Shown here piece by piece: positions 1 through 9,221 of a stretch of DNA of 10,826 nt. The notes beneath the pieces are model-generated. The model was not told where the DNA came from and made no database searches. It saw nothing but the letters and a program-made list of their open reading frames with translations. Origin of the DNA: Pseudomonadota bacterium. Its GTDB lineage: Bacteria; Pseudomonadota; Gammaproteobacteria; Xanthomonadales; Xanthomonadaceae. Made by a program: the position numbers and the translations under genes. The first letter of the stretch is position 1. Every line of letters begins with the position of its first letter. Location: the NCBI GenBank assembly GCA_023423605.1, contig JAFAFF010000019.1, positions 1 through 10,826 of the forward strand, written 5' to 3'.

Positions 1-620
1 TCGTGCACGATCACCCGCAGCTGCTTGTCGTGCGGGCGGGTGGCGAAACGACGCAGGGCCGCCTGTACCGGTGGCGCGTCGAGCAGGCCGGGGTCCAGCT
101 GGTGGCTGTGCAGCCATGCCCGGCGACGTGCACGGTGGATGATGGCGGTGGTCACCGCGACGGCTGCTGCATGGCTGTCGATGGCCATGGCGGCCCCCAG
201 CGCGCGACGCATCTGCTGGTGGGCGATGCCTGCTTCCTCGAACACGGTGCCTTCGGGCAGGAAGCCCAGGCGTGCGTAGAACTCGCGGGCCGGCAGCTGC
301 GCGTGCAGTTGTACCTCGCCCAGGCCGGCCGCGCTGGCTGCCTTCACCAGCCGTTCCAGCATCGCCTCGCCGACGCCCCTGCCACGCCATCCGGCCAGCA
401 CCGCCATGCGCCCTATGCGCCCATCGGACAGCAGCCGGCCGGTGCCTATCGGGCGCCCAGCGGCATCGTGGGCCAGTACATGCTGGCAGGCCGGATCAAG
501 CGCGTCGCGTTCCAGGTGGGCCGGCACGCCCTGTTCAATCACGAACACCTGCTGGCGCACGCCATGGATGGCGGCGTGCGCGGTCTCATGGTCGACCTCC
601 TGGACGCGGAACGTGGCCAT
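1..620 (-). CDS. ElaA-like GNAT N-acetyltransferase with C-terminal extension (3' end outside window)
   Basis: The reading frame starts at the ATG complementary to 618-620 and stays open for 206 codons to the window edge. Residues 1-140 form a GNAT fold that uses acetyl-CoA. The acetyl-CoA loop is seen as R79-G-R-G-V-G84 (R-x-x-G-x-G). It is followed by the FYARLGF segment at 114-120 and the E-E-A-G-I-x-H-x-x-M ending at 128-137, which resembles the ElaA branch. Residues from about 141 on are not part of the GNAT core; they are Arg- and His-rich and look like a second domain that I do not recognise (xanthomonad GNAT proteins often carry one). The start lies 2 nt after the roxA stop (TGA-GC-ATG), so it is very probably translated by coupling to roxA. 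The acceptor substrate is unknown. The family is confident; the function is not. Confidence 0.85.
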   Translation of the reverse strand, partial: MATFRVQEVDHETAHAAIHGVRQQVFVIEQGVPAHLERDALDPACQHVLAHDAAGRPIGTGRLLSDGRIGRMAVLAGWRGRGVGEAMLERLVKAASAAGLGEVQLHAQLPAREFYARLGFLPEGTVFEEAGIAHQQMRRALGAAMAIDSHAAAVAVTTAIIHRARRRAWLHSHQLDPGLLDAPPVQAALRRFATRPHDKQLRVIVH

Positions 621-622
621 GC

Positions 623-2086
623 TCAGTGACGTCGCTGGCCGGCGTCGTCGCCGTCTTCCGGGGTGTCCTCGCCCTGCTCGTCGAAACCGACCACCACTTC
701 GATGCCGTCCTCGTGCACGTTCACTTCGCGCACGTCGTCGCCGAAGTGGCTGGTGTCCACCGTATCCACCGCGGCGACGACATCGGCGTCAGCGTCGGCA
801 ACGGTGTCCTGCTCCCGGTGGGCGTCGTCCGCATCGATGCTGTCCTCCTCGGCATCGTCCCCGGCGTACGGATCGGTGAGCTGGTAGAAGCCCAGCACCA
901 TCAGTTCCTGGAGCGCCTGGCGTCCCTTCGCGGACAGGCCGCGCCAGGCCGCCGCATCCAGTCGTTCCAGCGCGGTGATGCGCTGGGCGTCCTTGACCGA
1001 TACGCCCAGGTCGAGCCCGCTGCAGTACAGGCGCGCCCCGCGCGTGGCCCGACGCCACGCCAGCCGTGCCCAGGGGTGGCGTTCCAGAAGCAGGCCCTGC
1101 GCCAGCGCCTGGTCCACTTCCTCGCTGGAAGGTGCCGGGCCGCTGGGCATCACTTCGCCGGCAGCACGGTAGGTGGTGATGAAGCGCCCGAACCAGTCGC
1201 CCAGCCTGTCCGGGTCGTTCATGCGGATGGCGTTGAGCGCCGTCACCACGCGGTTCATCGCCGCCACGTCGATCTCGTTGGGGTCCTCGGGCAGCGCCAG
1301 ATCCGGGTCCTGGTAGCGGATGGCCTCGTCGGCGTCGACGATCAGCGCATCCAGGTAATCGCTGATGAGCTCGGCCGACGCCGGTGCGCGCATGCCGAAG
1401 GAGAACGTCAGGCAGGGATCTTCGGCCACGCCGTTGTGCGGCACGTTCGGCGGCAGGTACAGCATGTCGCCCGGCGCGAGCACCCAATCGTGGGTGGGCT
1501 TGAACCGGCGCAGCAGCTTGAGTTCCACATCGGGGCGGAAATCCAGCGGCGGGCGTTTGCCGTGCAGGGATTCGCTGGCGTCGATCTGCCAGCGGCGGTG
1601 GCCATGGCCCTGCAGCAGGAAGACATCGTACTGATCGACATGGGCGCCGACCGAGCCGCCGGTGGCGGCGAAGCTGATCATCACATCATCCATGCGCCAG
1701 CGCGGCAGGAAGCTGAAATGGCCGACCAGCGCGCGCACGTCCGGGTCCCACTTGTCCACGTCCTGCACCAGCAGGGTCCAGTCGCGGTCGGGCAGGGCAG
1801 GAAAGATCGTTTCGGCGAACGGTCCGGTGCGCACGCGCCAGCCATCGCGGCTGCGGTCATGTTCGATCAGGCGTGCCAGCACGCCCTCTTCGCAGGCCAG
1901 GCCGGCCAGGTCGTCGGGCATCACCGGGGTCTGGAAATCCGCGAACGCATTGCGGATCAGCAGTGGGCGCTTCTGCCAGTAACGGCGCAGGAAGGTGGCC
2001 GGGTCCATGCCCAGTGGCTGGCCGGGGCGGGCCTGGACTTCAATGGTGAAGGGTTTGGTCGCGGAGGCGGATCTGCGTGCAGCCAT
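623..2086 (-). CDS. roxA: RoxA/YcfD-type JmjC oxygenase: 50S ribosomal protein L16 arginine 3-hydroxylase
   Basis: A 487-residue Fe(II)/2-oxoglutarate dioxygenase of the bacterial JmjC group. The E. coli member hydroxylates an arginine of ribosomal protein L16. Visible features are the N-terminal MDPATFLRRYWQKRPLLIRNA block (27-47), the HxD iron ligands H149 and D151 in GAHVDQYDVFLLQG, and the third ligand H217 in LPPNVPHNG. A winged-helix-like C-terminal region follows at about 240-403, ending in the family-typical LMVLGFYQLTDPYAG. The E. coli protein is about 373 residues; this one is longer by a short basic N-terminus and by an acidic tail from about residue 409. The start is supported by AAGGA 7 nt upstream (2094-2098). 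A GNAT gene follows 2 nt after the stop. Substrate identity is inferred from family. Confidence 0.92.
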   Translation of the reverse strand: MAARRSASATKPFTIEVQARPGQPLGMDPATFLRRYWQKRPLLIRNAFADFQTPVMPDDLAGLACEEGVLARLIEHDRSRDGWRVRTGPFAETIFPALPDRDWTLLVQDVDKWDPDVRALVGHFSFLPRWRMDDVMISFAATGGSVGAHVDQYDVFLLQGHGHRRWQIDASESLHGKRPPLDFRPDVELKLLRRFKPTHDWVLAPGDMLYLPPNVPHNGVAEDPCLTFSFGMRAPASAELISDYLDALIVDADEAIRYQDPDLALPEDPNEIDVAAMNRVVTALNAIRMNDPDRLGDWFGRFITTYRAAGEVMPSGPAPSSEEVDQALAQGLLLERHPWARLAWRRATRGARLYCSGLDLGVSVKDAQRITALERLDAAAWRGLSAKGRQALQELMVLGFYQLTDPYAGDDAEEDSIDADDAHREQDTVADADADVVAAVDTVDTSHFGDDVREVNVHEDGIEVVVGFDEQGEDTPEDGDDAGQRRH

Positions 2087-2093
2087 GGGGGAA

Positions 2094-2098
2094 TCCTT
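2094..2098 (-). promoter_or_regulatory. Ribosome binding site of roxA
   Basis: AAGGA on the minus strand, 7 nt before the ATG complementary to 2084-2086. It fixes the roxA start. Confidence 0.7.
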
Positions 2099-2142
2099 GC
2101 AGCGGAAACAGGAGGGCGGCCCTGCGGGGCGCCGATGCTCCC

Positions 2143-2171
2143 ATTGTCGGCGCTTGCGCTGCGTTGTGCAC
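2143..2171 (-). promoter_or_regulatory. Possible promoter of roxA
   Basis: Minus-strand GACAAT (complement of 2143-2148) is a fair -10 hexamer, with a weak GTGCAC 17 nt upstream (2166-2171) as -35. A 7-bp inverted repeat (2129-2135 with 2147-2153) overlaps the -10. The region between the fumC stop and roxA is 156 nt and otherwise holds only the fumC hairpin. Prediction by eye, so low confidence. Confidence 0.3.
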
Positions 2172-2199
2172 CTGCACGATGCGATGCGGCGGCTGTCCC

Positions 2200-2234
2200 T
2201 GGCGCGGAGCGGACCCTGGGCCGGCTCCGCGCCA
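2200..2234 (-). terminator. Hairpin after fumC, probable terminator
   Basis: Perfect 11-bp GC-rich stem: 2200-2210 (TGGCGCGGAGC on the plus strand) pairs with 2224-2234, with a 13-nt loop. It begins 9 nt beyond the fumC stop codon. No T-run follows on the minus strand, so it may act as an mRNA 3' end stabiliser or an imperfect terminator rather than a classical intrinsic one. It separates fumC from roxA. Confidence 0.5.
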
Positions 2235-2242
2235 AGGGGGGC

Positions 2243-3649
<1,407 letters not shown>

Positions 3650-3760
3650 CGGTGCAACTCCGCATGTCTATCGTGTGGGAACGGGAAACTGCGGCTGGCA
3701 TCGGGCAGGTTTCCCAGGCTGGCGGCTGCCATCACGATAGCAGGCGCGGGGCGATGCGTG

Positions 3761-3790
3761 CCTTTCCGGCGGCAGGCGCCGCCGGAAAGG
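3761..3790. repeat. Perfect 13-bp hairpin upstream of purB
   Basis: CCTTTCCGGCGGC (3761-3773) and its exact reverse complement (3778-3790) are separated by the 4-nt loop AGGC. It has no T-run and lies between divergent promoters, so it is not positioned as a terminator for either gene. It ends 27 nt before the TAGAAT hexamer, so as DNA it could be an operator overlapping the -35 region. If transcription begins further upstream, it would be a leader stem-loop. It does not begin with the GTAG of the SMAG/REP repeats known from Stenotrophomonas. Confidence 0.6.
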
Positions 3791-3817
3791 GCGCGGCACC
3801 ACAGGCCCGCGCCAGCG

Positions 3818-5224
<1,407 letters not shown>

Positions 5225-5243
5225 CCCGCTGTTCCGACGGTGA

Positions 5244-5272
5244 CGTCCAGTCGATGGATGATCGGCTGGACG
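5244..5272. terminator. Hairpin between convergent purB and the lipoprotein gene
   Basis: A 12-bp stem (5244-5255 with 5261-5272, one G-U pair as RNA) closes a 5-nt GGATG loop. It lies 19 nt after the purB stop and 43 nt after the stop of the convergent minus-strand gene, so it could end both transcripts. Neither side has a T-run. Confidence 0.5.
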
Positions 5273-5315
5273 CCATCGCGCAGCGGCAGCGCTGGCGTGG
5301 CCGGTCGCTGCGGCG

Positions 5316-5741
5316 TCAGCGGCGGTCGGCCTGCAGGTTGCCGAAACTTTCGGTGTAATCCTTGAACTCGGGAATCACCTGTGGCAGGTCGGCCGGAATC
5401 GGCTGCATGCCTGCCGGCGGCGTGATCCTCACCGGCTTGCGGTCCGGGTCGGCCGGCGCATCCACCAGCGTGTTCTGGCGCAGCACCTGCAGCTGGCCGA
5501 ACATCTGCTGCAGCACCTGCTGCTGTTCCGCGCGCAGCGGAATCTCGATCTCGTCCACCTTCATGTGGCCATCGGGAAGGATGATGATGTTCGGTGCCGG
5601 CGCCCGCCGCACGGTGACCATGCCGTCGCTGACGGTCACCTTCGGCTTGCCGCGTTCGGCGCGGTGGTTGCGGTATTCCTGGTCGCAGCCGGCAAGGCCC
5701 AGGCAGAGCAGGGCGGCCAGCAGCACAAAGCGCTTTTTCAT
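5316..5741 (-). CDS. Small lipoprotein of unknown function, last gene of the envelope operon
   Basis: A 141-residue putative lipoprotein. MKKRF and a hydrophobic stretch lead to the lipobox LAGC, with Cys19 as the lipidated residue. Asp20 at +2 is the inner-membrane retention signal of the E. coli Lol system, so it may stay in the inner membrane, facing the periplasm. Residues 54-84 (I-x-P-x-G then V-D-x-x-E, followed by Gln-rich helix) resemble a segment of the upstream lipoprotein. The C-terminal half is proline-rich and has no motif I know. The MKK start is preferred over an in-frame ATG 12 nt upstream: GGAG at 5748-5751 sits 6 nt before it, while the upstream ATG has no ribosome binding site. 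Function unknown. Confidence 0.85.
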   Translation of the reverse strand: MKKRFVLLAALLCLGLAGCDQEYRNHRAERGKPKVTVSDGMVTVRRAPAPNIIILPDGHMKVDEIEIPLRAEQQQVLQQMFGQLQVLRQNTLVDAPADPDRKPVRITPPAGMQPIPADLPQVIPEFKDYTESFGNLQADRR

Positions 5742-5747
5742 GGGCTT

Positions 5748-5751
5748 CTCC
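5748..5751 (-). promoter_or_regulatory. Ribosome binding site deciding the lipoprotein start
   Basis: GGAG on the minus strand, 6 nt before the MKK start codon (5739-5741). It lies just inside the competing upstream ATG (5751-5753), which argues against use of that ATG. Confidence 0.65.
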
Positions 5752-5779
5752 ATGGCGGTCCGGGGAGGTGAAGCCCGCT

Positions 5780-5785
5780 AGTGTA
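5780..5785 (-). promoter_or_regulatory. Possible internal -10 element for the last lipoprotein gene
   Basis: Minus-strand TACACT lies 38 nt before the MKK start and just downstream of a strong hairpin. No good -35 is visible, because its expected position falls within the hairpin. Weak evidence for a separate promoter. Confidence 0.2.
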
Positions 5786-5790
5786 ATGCC

Positions 5791-5820
5791 CGGCCGCGCG
5801 GGCGGCGCCCGCTGCGGCCG
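5791..5820 (-). terminator. GC-rich hairpin between the two lipoprotein genes
   Basis: Outer arms 5791-5797 and 5814-5820 (CGGCCGC/GCGGCCG) continue into inner arms 5798-5802 and 5808-5812, with a single bulged base (5813) and a 5-nt loop: 12 bp in all. It begins 7 nt after the stop of the upstream gene. No T-run follows. It is probably a partial terminator or mRNA-stabilising stem that reduces expression of the last gene. Confidence 0.5.
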
Positions 5821-5827
5821 GCTGCGC

Positions 5828-6403
5828 TCATTTGCCGCAGTCGTCGATGTCGTCCTGGTCCATCGTGGCATACGGTGCGAACGCCGGCAGCGACGCCGCC
5901 AGCTGCCGCTGTGACGCCAGCAGCGCCGGCAGCCTTTCGCAGATGCGGTTGGCCTGCGCCTTGAGCTTGTCGGCCTCGGCGTTGATGTTCGCCTCGATAC
6001 CATCGGTATTGCCTGAAAAGATGCCCTTCAACGCTTCGCCGGCAGCCTTCACGCCAAGGTTCGCGCCGGCCACGCCGACATCCATGCCGGCCAGCGCGAT
6101 GGCTTCCAGCTGGTGGCGGTAATCGAGCAGCTGGGTACGCTGCGCCGGCGTCATCGCCACCTCATGGCCATCCACCAGCAGCTGTCCCTGCGGGGTGATT
6201 TCCGCCCGCGGCGCGCCCTTGGCAGACAGCTTGAAGTTGCCTTCGGCCATCTCCTTGCGGGCCTTGTTGGTGGCCTCCTGTACCTTGCGGCCGATGGAGT
6301 GGGTGGACGCGGTGGCGGCGTCGGCGGAATCGGTGCCGCGCTCTCCGCAGGCGGCCAGCGGCAGTGCCAGCAGCAACGTCGGCAGGACAATCCAGGTCTT
6401 CAT
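5828..6403 (-). CDS. Putative YggN/DUF2884-like lipoprotein
   Basis: A 191-residue putative lipoprotein with signal sequence and lipobox LAAC (Cys19). Gly20 at +2 gives no inner-membrane retention signal, so by E. coli rules it would reach the outer membrane. Residues 67-99 hold a compact motif: Glu-Ile-Thr-Pro-x-Gly, then Leu-Val-Asp-Gly, then Thr-Pro-Ala-Gln-Arg-x-x-Leu-x-x-Tyr-Arg. I associate this with YggN (DUF2884) proteins, though only from memory. Glycine/alanine-rich helical sequence follows (100-145), then a C-terminal region with Cys155 and Cys189 that could form a disulfide. The start is supported by AGGA 8 nt upstream (6412-6415). It lies 24 nt downstream of the GSGD-repeat gene in the same operon. 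Molecular role unknown. Confidence 0.85.
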   Translation of the reverse strand: MKTWIVLPTLLLALPLAACGERGTDSADAATASTHSIGRKVQEATNKARKEMAEGNFKLSAKGAPRAEITPQGQLLVDGHEVAMTPAQRTQLLDYRHQLEAIALAGMDVGVAGANLGVKAAGEALKGIFSGNTDGIEANINAEADKLKAQANRICERLPALLASQRQLAASLPAFAPYATMDQDDIDDCGK

Positions 6404-6427
6404 TGCGTTCTTCCTCTGCGAAAGGGG

Positions 6428-7309
6428 TTACTTGCCGCGCGGCAGGGTGACGGTTCCCCGTACATCGCGATGGCGCACGTCGCCGCTGCCGCTGCGCTCC
6501 ACGGTCAGTGCACCGCCCACGCCTTCGGCCTTGATGTCGCCGGAGCCGTGGCTGCGCACACGCACGCTGCCGCCCACGTCGCGCAGCTCGGTATCGCCGG
6601 AACCGACGACGCCGATCTCCACGTTGCCACGCACCTGGCGCGCCTCGGTATCGCCGGAGCCGACGGTGTCGATGCGCAGGTTGCCATCGATATCGCGCAG
6701 TTCGACCTCGCCCGAGCCGATGCTGCCGACATGGACATCCCCGCGGATGTTGCTGGCCCTGGCTTCGCCGGAACCGACCGAAAGCAGGTCAAGGCTGCTG
6801 GCACCGTCGACCCGCAGGTCGCCCGAGCCCACCGTGGCGTGCACGCTTCCGGTGGTGCGCAGGGCATCCACGTCGCCGGAACCGACATCCACGCTGAGCG
6901 CGCGTGCACCTTCGATGTGCGCATCGCCGGAACCCACCTTGAGCTGCACCATCACGTTGTCCGGCACGCTGCCACGCATGTCCAGCCAGGCATGGTTCTG
7001 GCCGCTCAGCCAGGAGTTGCCGCCTTCGCGGCGCAGGCTGACGACCAGCTTGTCACCCTCGCGGCGCTGGGTAACGGTCAGCTGCGGCAGAAACTCGGCC
7101 CTGGAGGCGCAGGCGCGGCCGCTTACACCCGGTGCGCCGCTGCCTGTCTGCAGCCGCAGATCGTGCTGGTTGACCTCGAACACGACGGTCCTGGCGCCGG
7201 CCAGTTGCAGCTGCAGGTCGCGGTTTTCGGTGAACTGGCAGGGCGCGTCGCTGGCCGCCGCAGCCAGCGGCAGCAGCAACAGGGAGGTGCAGGCAAGCAG
7301 GGTACGCAT
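6428..7309 (-). CDS. Exported GSGD-repeat beta-solenoid protein (DUF4097/DUF2807-like)
   Basis: A 293-residue exported protein. A classical signal peptide (MRTLLACTSLLLLPLAAAAS) is cleaved near residue 20 and has no lipobox. Cys24 and Cys67 could pair in the periplasm. Residues 72-110 form a beta-rich lead-in. From residue 126 on, GSG followed by Asp or Glu recurs nine times (at 126, 143, 161, 179, 198, 217, 236, 255 and 274), settling into exact 19-residue spacing. Such spacing fits one turn each of a right-handed beta-helix, as in DUF4097/DUF2807 'adhesin-like' proteins. The start is chosen over a longer frame because AAGGAG lies 9 nt upstream (7319-7324) and a signal peptide begins there. 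It is 20 nt after the permease stop. Ligand unknown; stacked acidic loops could bind cations. Confidence 0.88.
   Translation of the reverse strand: MRTLLACTSLLLLPLAAAASDAPCQFTENRDLQLQLAGARTVVFEVNQHDLRLQTGSGAPGVSGRACASRAEFLPQLTVTQRREGDKLVVSLRREGGNSWLSGQNHAWLDMRGSVPDNVMVQLKVGSGDAHIEGARALSVDVGSGDVDALRTTGSVHATVGSGDLRVDGASSLDLLSVGSGEARASNIRGDVHVGSIGSGEVELRDIDGNLRIDTVGSGDTEARQVRGNVEIGVVGSGDTELRDVGGSVRVRSHGSGDIKAEGVGGALTVERSGSGDVRHRDVRGTVTLPRGK
6479..6934 (-). repeat. Coding repeat array for nine GSG[D/E] motifs
   Basis: Nine copies of a 12-nt core encoding Gly-Ser-Gly-Asp/Glu recur at 51- to 57-nt intervals, the last five intervals (from residue 179 onward) being exactly 57 nt. The DNA between cores has diverged, so this is an old protein-level repeat rather than a recent tandem duplication. 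Confidence 0.85.
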
Positions 7310-7318
7310 GGCGATGGG

Positions 7319-7324
7319 CTCCTT
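7319..7324 (-). promoter_or_regulatory. Strong ribosome binding site of the GSGD-repeat gene
   Basis: Perfect AAGGAG on the minus strand, 9 nt before the ATG at 7307-7309. It excludes the longer in-frame start at 7405, which would overlap the permease gene. Confidence 0.75.
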
Positions 7325-7329
7325 GACGG

Positions 7330-8349
7330 TCAGATTTCGCCGGCGCGGCGGCGCAGGCGGATGGCGAGGATGATGAAGACGACGCCGAAGGCGGCGCCGA
7401 TCCACAGCTCCGGCGTGGCCAGCGTGCGCAGCTGGCTGGAAGGCGAGAGCAGGGTGGCCAGGTTCTGCATGTCTTCATTGCGTCCTGCCGGCTGCGCCCG
7501 GTACAGCAGGTCGGTGCCCGGGAAGGCGCCCAGCAGCAGGCGACCGACCACGTGCTGCCAGAACCAGCCGGCGCCGCTGCCGAACAGCTGCATCACGTTG
7601 GTGGTGGAGACCACCACGCCGGCGAAGACCGGCAGCATCACCGCCCACAGGAACGGCTTGCTCTTCGCCCATGCCGAGCACAGCAGCAGCCAGCCGGCGG
7701 TGGGCAGCGCCCACAGCGCATAGACGGGTATCCATGCCAGGTGGCCCGCGGCCAGCGTCAACGGATGGCTGGGGCCCCACAACAGCGCCAGCGGGCTGCC
7801 ACCATGGGCCAGCACCACGATGCTCAGCATCGCCATGAAGCACAGCATGGTCAGCAGCGAGGCCGCCACCGCGATCAGCGGCGCCACCAGCAGCGCGCTG
7901 AGTGCCTTGGACAGCACGGTCTGGGTATCCGACAGCGGCAGCGATTTCCAGAACAGGATGCTGCGGTCGCGGCGGTCGTCATAGAGCGCACCCAGGCAGT
8001 AGAAGAACACCACGAAGCCGAGCACGATGAACGGCCAGGTGGAACTCAGCGTCACGGTCAGGTCCATGGCCTGGCCGAGCTGGACCCGGTCGGCGGCATC
8101 CAGTTTGCCGGTGAGCAGCGCCAGGTCCAGGCCGTTGACGTTGATGCCGTCCACATTGAGGTTTCCGTCCGCGGCGGCGCGGCGCAGGGCGAACAGGCCC
8201 AGCACGATGCCCAGCGTGCTCATCACCAGCGATACCGCGCCGGCGATGAACGGCGCATACAGGAAGCCACCGCGGTTTTCCCAGTATTCGCGCTTGAGCA
8301 GCCAGCGCAGCGTGCCGGTCTTGCTGACGGGATGGTTCACGGCGTTCAT
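7330..8349 (-). CDS. ABC-2 type transporter permease subunit
   Basis: A 339-residue inner-membrane protein with about six hydrophobic segments, near residues 29-55, 104-123, 148-181, 197-214, 222-248 and 315-332. Between segments 1 and 2 is a soluble loop of about 45 residues (57-100) rich in Asn/Asp. The stretch after segment 2 (LYDDRRDRSILFWKSLPLSD, 122-141) is the cytoplasmic coupling region typical of ABC-2/YtrC-D-type permeases. Its start overlaps the ATPase stop by 4 bp (ATGA), which shows tight coupling of the two subunits. The transporter probably works as two permeases with two ATPases. Substrate unknown: exporters controlled by YtrA-type regulators are often linked to cell-wall antibiotics or envelope stress. 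Confidence 0.9.
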   Translation of the reverse strand: MNAVNHPVSKTGTLRWLLKREYWENRGGFLYAPFIAGAVSLVMSTLGIVLGLFALRRAAADGNLNVDGINVNGLDLALLTGKLDAADRVQLGQAMDLTVTLSSTWPFIVLGFVVFFYCLGALYDDRRDRSILFWKSLPLSDTQTVLSKALSALLVAPLIAVAASLLTMLCFMAMLSIVVLAHGGSPLALLWGPSHPLTLAAGHLAWIPVYALWALPTAGWLLLCSAWAKSKPFLWAVMLPVFAGVVVSTTNVMQLFGSGAGWFWQHVVGRLLLGAFPGTDLLYRAQPAGRNEDMQNLATLLSPSSQLRTLATPELWIGAAFGVVFIILAIRLRRRAGEI

Positions 8350-9221
8350 GCGTAGGTTCCCTTCATGATGGCGACGAACAGGTCGGCCAGGCCGGGGCTG
8401 CGGATCTCGCCGAGGCTGGCCAGCTGGGCGCGCGGGACGTTGTCGTACAGCAGCACGGACTTGCCGAACGGCAGTGCGCGTTCGTCGATGGGCTGCAGGG
8501 CTCGGGCGTTGCCGAGCTGGTCGGCGTTCACCAGCACTTCGGTATAGCGCTCGCCCACTTCATCCATTTCCGCGCTCAGCACCACCTTGCCGTCGCGGAT
8601 GAACATGACATCGGTGAGGATGTGTTCGATCTCTTCCACCTGGTGGGTGGTGACGATGATGGTCTTCTGCTCGTCGAAATAATCCTCCAGCAGGCGCTGG
8701 TAGAATTCCTTGCGGTACAGGATGTCCAGGCCGAGAGTAGGTTCGTCGAGCACCAGCACGCGCGCGTCGATGGCCATCACCAGGGCCAGGTGCAGCTGCA
8801 CGATCATGCCCTTGGACAGTTCGCGCACGCGCTGCTTCGGCTGCAGGCGGGTGCTGGACAGGAAGCGCTCGCATCGTGCGCGGTCGAAGCGCGGATGCAC
8901 CCCGGCCACGAAATCGATGGCTTCGCGCACCTTCATCCAGCGCGGCAGCACGGCCACGTCGGCGATGAAGCAGATATCGTTCATCAGCTCGTCGCGGTGG
9001 CGGCGCGGGTCCTTGCCGAGCACGCTCAGCTCGCCTTCCACCGAGGACAGGCCCAGCACCGCCTTCAATGCGGTGGTCTTGCCGGCGCCGTTCGGGCCGA
9101 TCAGCCCGACGATGCGGCCGGCGGGGATGCTGAAGCTGGTGTTGTCCAGCGCGAGAGTGCGCTTGTAGGCCTTGCGCAGGCCACGCGCGGTGATGACATC
9201 CTGGCTTGTCACGGCATTCAT
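8346..9221 (-). CDS. ABC transporter ATP-binding subunit (ABC-2/YtrB-like)
   Basis: A 291-residue cytoplasmic ATPase that powers the permease encoded next. Walker A GPNGAGKT (42-49), signature LSKGM (135-139, a variant of LSGGQ), Walker B RVLVLDE (154-160), D-loop GLD (164-166) and switch His193 in TTHQVEE are all present. The Q-loop position reads FIADVAVLPRWM (85-96) and lacks the usual Gln or Glu. About 90 residues after the H-loop form an accessory C-terminal region of the YtrB/CcmA style. Start choice: ATG at 9219-9221 overlaps the regulator stop as ATGA and follows AGGGGAAG. The upstream in-frame ATG at 9296 lies within the regulator gene and gives a non-conserved leader. Confidence 0.93.
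   Translation of the reverse strand: MNAVTSQDVITARGLRKAYKRTLALDNTSFSIPAGRIVGLIGPNGAGKTTALKAVLGLSSVEGELSVLGKDPRRHRDELMNDICFIADVAVLPRWMKVREAIDFVAGVHPRFDRARCERFLSSTRLQPKQRVRELSKGMIVQLHLALVMAIDARVLVLDEPTLGLDILYRKEFYQRLLEDYFDEQKTIIVTTHQVEEIEHILTDVMFIRDGKVVLSAEMDEVGERYTEVLVNADQLGNARALQPIDERALPFGKSVLLYDNVPRAQLASLGEIRSPGLADLFVAIMKGTYA

Noticed and set aside
3761..3790. SMAG/REP repeat of Stenotrophomonas
   Set aside because: It lacks the GTAG start typical of those elements and no second copy occurs in the window; kept as an unexplained hairpin.
6479..6934. CRISPR or noncoding tandem repeat
   Set aside because: Cores are only 12 nt, intervals are multiples of three, and the frame is open throughout: a protein repeat, not a CRISPR array.
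6113..7723. Plus-strand open frames of 536 and 392 codons
   Set aside because: Shadows of the GSGD-repeat, YggN-like and permease genes. Their apparent repeats (PEPT-, AGTD-like) are just the GSGD codons read antisense.
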